The notes beneath the pieces were generated by a model. It did no database searches and was not told where the DNA came from. It saw only the letters and a list, made by a program, of their open reading frames with translations. A DNA stretch of 64,000 nucleotides, from positions 2,186,195 to 2,250,194 of the forward strand of contig AP017959.1 in the NCBI GenBank assembly GCA_002356215.1, read 5' to 3'. The position numbers and the translations under genes were made by a program. The DNA comes from [Synechococcus] sp. NIES-970. Lineage in GTDB: Bacteria; Cyanobacteriota; Cyanobacteriia; Cyanobacteriales; MRBY01. Positions within the stretch are counted from its first letter, which is position 1. Each line of letters starts with the position of its first letter. Positions 62,101 to 64,000 of this stretch are shown here, piece after piece.

Positions 62101-64000
62101 ATGACCATGCCTTCTTCCCGTTCCCATCAGCAACGGCGACAATTGTACCAGCGCAAGAAAAAGGCGCTCTTAGCTCAGCCTCCAACCCCCCATGTACTGC
62201 GGCTTCGTCTGCTGGTTATTCTGGGGGTATTTCTGTTAGGGCTGCTGGGTTTGACAAGTCGGCTTGTCTATCTCCAGGTCGTTGATTATGAACGCCTCGG
62301 GGCGATCGCCCAGTCTCAGCACCAAGTTACCCTGCGACCCTACATTCCCCGACGGACAATCGTCGATCGCAATAACAATATTCTCGCCCTTGATCGCATT
62401 GCTTATACCCTCTATGCCCATCCCATCGGCTTTCGCCTGCCAAAAGAGCTAGAAGAAAATTTACCTGAGGCGATCGCTCCCACTGATCTGCCCAAAGCCG
62501 TCGCCCATTACCTCGCGCCAGTTCTGGGTGATATTACCCCCGACGATCTCGAAAGCCAACTGCGCCAACAAAGAAGCGGCATCCTCCTGCGTCCTAGCCT
62601 CGACCAAGCCAAAGTTGACGAAATCCGCCGCCTCCGCATTGATGGCCTAGAACTCATCGAACGCTATGGCCGCTTTTACCCCCAAGGCAGTGCCGCTGCC
62701 GAAATTACAGGCTACGTTCAAGCAGATGAGCACATTGGTCAAGCAGGCATTGAATTGTCCCAAGAAAGTCAAATCCAGCGAGAGCCCATATCTCTCGCCC
62801 TGCGACGTAATGCCCGGGGTGCTATCCTGCCGGGTGATCTGCAAGCAGAAGCGATGAAATATGACGATTGGGAACTACAACTGTCCCTCGATCTTCCCCT
62901 CCAAGAAGCGGCTCGCAATGCAATGCAAAAACAAATGGCCGCCTACAAAGCCAAACGAGGCATTGTGATCGTCATGGATGCCCGCAATGGTGAGATTCTC
63001 AGCCTCGTGACGGAGCCTAGCTATGACCCCAATAACTACGCCCAGGTCACCCCAGAGAATTACGATGTCTTTAAAAATTGGGCGGTGGCCGATCTCTATG
63101 AACCTGGTTCTACCTTTAAGCCGATTAACATTGCCCTTGCCCTCGACGCTGGTGTCATTAGCCCTAGTACCGTTGTTAATGACACTGGGACAATCCAAGT
63201 CGGTCCCCACCGAATGAAAAACTATAACGGAGCAGGGAATGGTTTAATTGATGTCGCCCATGTCCTGAGGGTTTCGAGTAATGTGGGCATGATTCGCTTG
63301 ATGCAAAATCTCCCTCAGAACGATTATTATGACCGCCTCCAGAGCCTCAAACTCACCGAACTGACTGGTATTGATTTGCCAGGAGAAGTAGCCGGGAGCA
63401 TCAAAAGTCGCGAAAAATTTACGAGTAGTCCCGTTGAGGCCGCAGTTAACTCCTTTGGTCAAGGGTTTACACTCACCCCCATAAAACTAGTGCAGCTCCA
63501 TGGAGCTTTTGCCAATGGTGGGACTTTGGTTCGTCCCCACTTGGTTCGGGGATTATTTGATAGCCAAGGTCAAGCTCAGAATGTCACGCCCAAGGCTGTG
63601 ATTCCGCGCAACCCCCAACAACTGCCGACCCAAGCAGAACCTGAAGCTGATAATCAGATTTTTTCTCCAGAAACAGCGCAGACAGTACTTGAAATGATGG
63701 AAACGGTGGTCACCGACGGAAGTGGCGAAAAGTCGAAAATTGCGGGTTATCGCATTGGGGGTAAAACTGGCACTGCCCAGAAAGCTCAAAATGGTCGCTA
63801 TATCCCAGGCTCCTATATCACAAGCTTCGTCAGTATTTTTCCGGTGGATGAGCCTCGTTACGTGATTCTTGCGGCGGCTGATGAACCCACAGAGCCTAAT
63901 TCTTTTGGGGGGACTGTAGCAGCGCCTGTCGTCCATGATGTAATTCAGGCACTGATTCTGCGTGAAAAAATTCCTCCCTCTGAGGCGATCGCCATCCCTC
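62101..64000 (+). CDS. ftsI: Penicillin-binding protein, FtsI/PBP2-B type (3' end cut by window)
   Basis: The frame is open from ATG 62101 to the window end, 633 codons seen. Short basic N-terminus, one membrane anchor (about 36-58), PBP dimerisation domain (about 70-250) with RRTIVDRNNNILAL and YPQGSAAAEITGYV, and a transpeptidase domain from about 280: nucleophile STFK (337-340, in EPGSTFKPI), SSN (392-394) and KTGTAQ (555-560). It cross-links septal peptidoglycan with FtsW and is the target of beta-lactams. The C-terminal end, perhaps a PASTA domain, is outside the window. Placed behind the FtsL-like gene. Confidence 0.95.
   Translation, partial: MTMPSSRSHQQRRQLYQRKKKALLAQPPTPHVLRLRLLVILGVFLLGLLGLTSRLVYLQVVDYERLGAIAQSQHQVTLRPYIPRRTIVDRNNNILALDRIAYTLYAHPIGFRLPKELEENLPEAIAPTDLPKAVAHYLAPVLGDITPDDLESQLRQQRSGILLRPSLDQAKVDEIRRLRIDGLELIERYGRFYPQGSAAAEITGYVQADEHIGQAGIELSQESQIQREPISLALRRNARGAILPGDLQAEAMKYDDWELQLSLDLPLQEAARNAMQKQMAAYKAKRGIVIVMDARNGEILSLVTEPSYDPNNYAQVTPENYDVFKNWAVADLYEPGSTFKPINIALALDAGVISPSTVVNDTGTIQVGPHRMKNYNGAGNGLIDVAHVLRVSSNVGMIRLMQNLPQNDYYDRLQSLKLTELTGIDLPGEVAGSIKSREKFTSSPVEAAVNSFGQGFTLTPIKLVQLHGAFANGGTLVRPHLVRGLFDSQGQAQNVTPKAVIPRNPQQLPTQAEPEADNQIFSPETAQTVLEMMETVVTDGSGEKSKIAGYRIGGKTGTAQKAQNGRYIPGSYITSFVSIFPVDEPRYVILAAADEPTEPNSFGGTVAAPVVHDVIQALILREKIPPSEAIAIP

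Larger units (their letters stand above)
465..63992. repeat. HIP1 palindromes dispersed through the window
   Basis: GCGATCGC occurs in great number in genes and gaps, such as at 465-472, 2233-2240, 3053-3060 and 63985-63992. Its abundance is a hallmark of many cyanobacterial genomes, and its absence in a stretch can hint at foreign DNA. Most copies lie in coding DNA in the same frame-neutral fashion. Coordinates show the first and last copies cited. Confidence 0.95.

Noticed and set aside
1-64000. CRISPR array, prophage, transposase or integrase
   Set aside because: No regularly spaced repeats, phage structural genes or DDE/tyrosine recombinase motifs appear in either strand.

Overview
The window is chromosomal DNA of a cyanobacterium. 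Direct signs are the dense scatter of the palindrome GCGATCGC (HIP1), a carboxysome shell gene (ccmP), a thylakoid-lumen-type cyclophilin (Cyp38/TLP40 family), a folate/biopterin transporter, an FeS-type cryptochrome/photolyase, a Ktr potassium system and a SphR-like PHO box in front of pstS. Gene sizes, order of magnitude of GC and protein style fit a Synechococcus sp. PCC 7002-like (Picosynechococcus) marine or euryhaline unicell; that placement is an inference, not a database result. I see no transposase, prophage, CRISPR array or rRNA operon. There is one tRNA (Arg-ACG). The gene order is the loose mosaic usual in cyanobacteria: short operons on both strands, many lone housekeeping genes.

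Layout. 1-3.5 kb (+): end of an unknown gene, a degenerate GGDEF-EAL protein, ccmP, a pentapeptide-repeat protein and a small membrane protein. 3.5-11.1 kb (-): glgB, gloB, a hicBA toxin-antitoxin pair, ilvE, an M61 glycyl aminopeptidase-like protein and a Crp-family regulator. 11.3-19.7 kb (mostly +): a two-domain PPK2 kinase, folK (-), a tandem histidine phosphatase, fabD, a class D beta-lactamase, a small transaldolase/F6P aldolase, a folate transporter and an M23 peptidase. 19.7-32 kb: Ap4A phosphorylase-like, an ABC sugar ATPase, a TPR protein, an orphan HlyD-type adaptor, a zinc-ribbon membrane protein, a DppB-type permease, apt, ribE, a VanX-like dipeptidase and ktrA-ktrB. 32-47.6 kb: glycosyltransferase, a fused DppD-DppF ATPase, a MASE1 histidine kinase, a GH10-like lipid/glycan hydrolase, an AsmA-like and a long proline-rich protein, hisS, recF, an alpha/beta hydrolase, clpS and a CPBP protease. 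47.6-53 kb (-): an ACL5-like aminopropyltransferase and the pstSCAB phosphate operon with its control region. 53-64 kb: DUF2993 protein, tsaE, two small proteins, moaC, tRNA-Arg, cyp38, DUF805, a CPA1 Na+/H+ antiporter, a photolyase-related protein, an FtsL-like protein and the start of ftsI, cut by the window end.

How the genes work together. The clearest units are pstSCAB (high-affinity phosphate import, with three 11-bp-spaced PHO repeats upstream and a hairpin between pstS and pstC), ktrA-ktrB (K+ uptake, probably paired with the CPA1 antiporter further along for salt adaptation), hicBA, and the FtsL-like/ftsI division pair. DppB-type permease and DppDF ATPase are about 7 kb apart and may belong to one peptide transporter whose other parts lie elsewhere. 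The most interesting items are the catalytically broken GGDEF-EAL protein, the ACL5-like polyamine enzyme, the class D beta-lactamase, the compact inverted-repeat block upstream of pst, and two unlisted small single-span membrane proteins.
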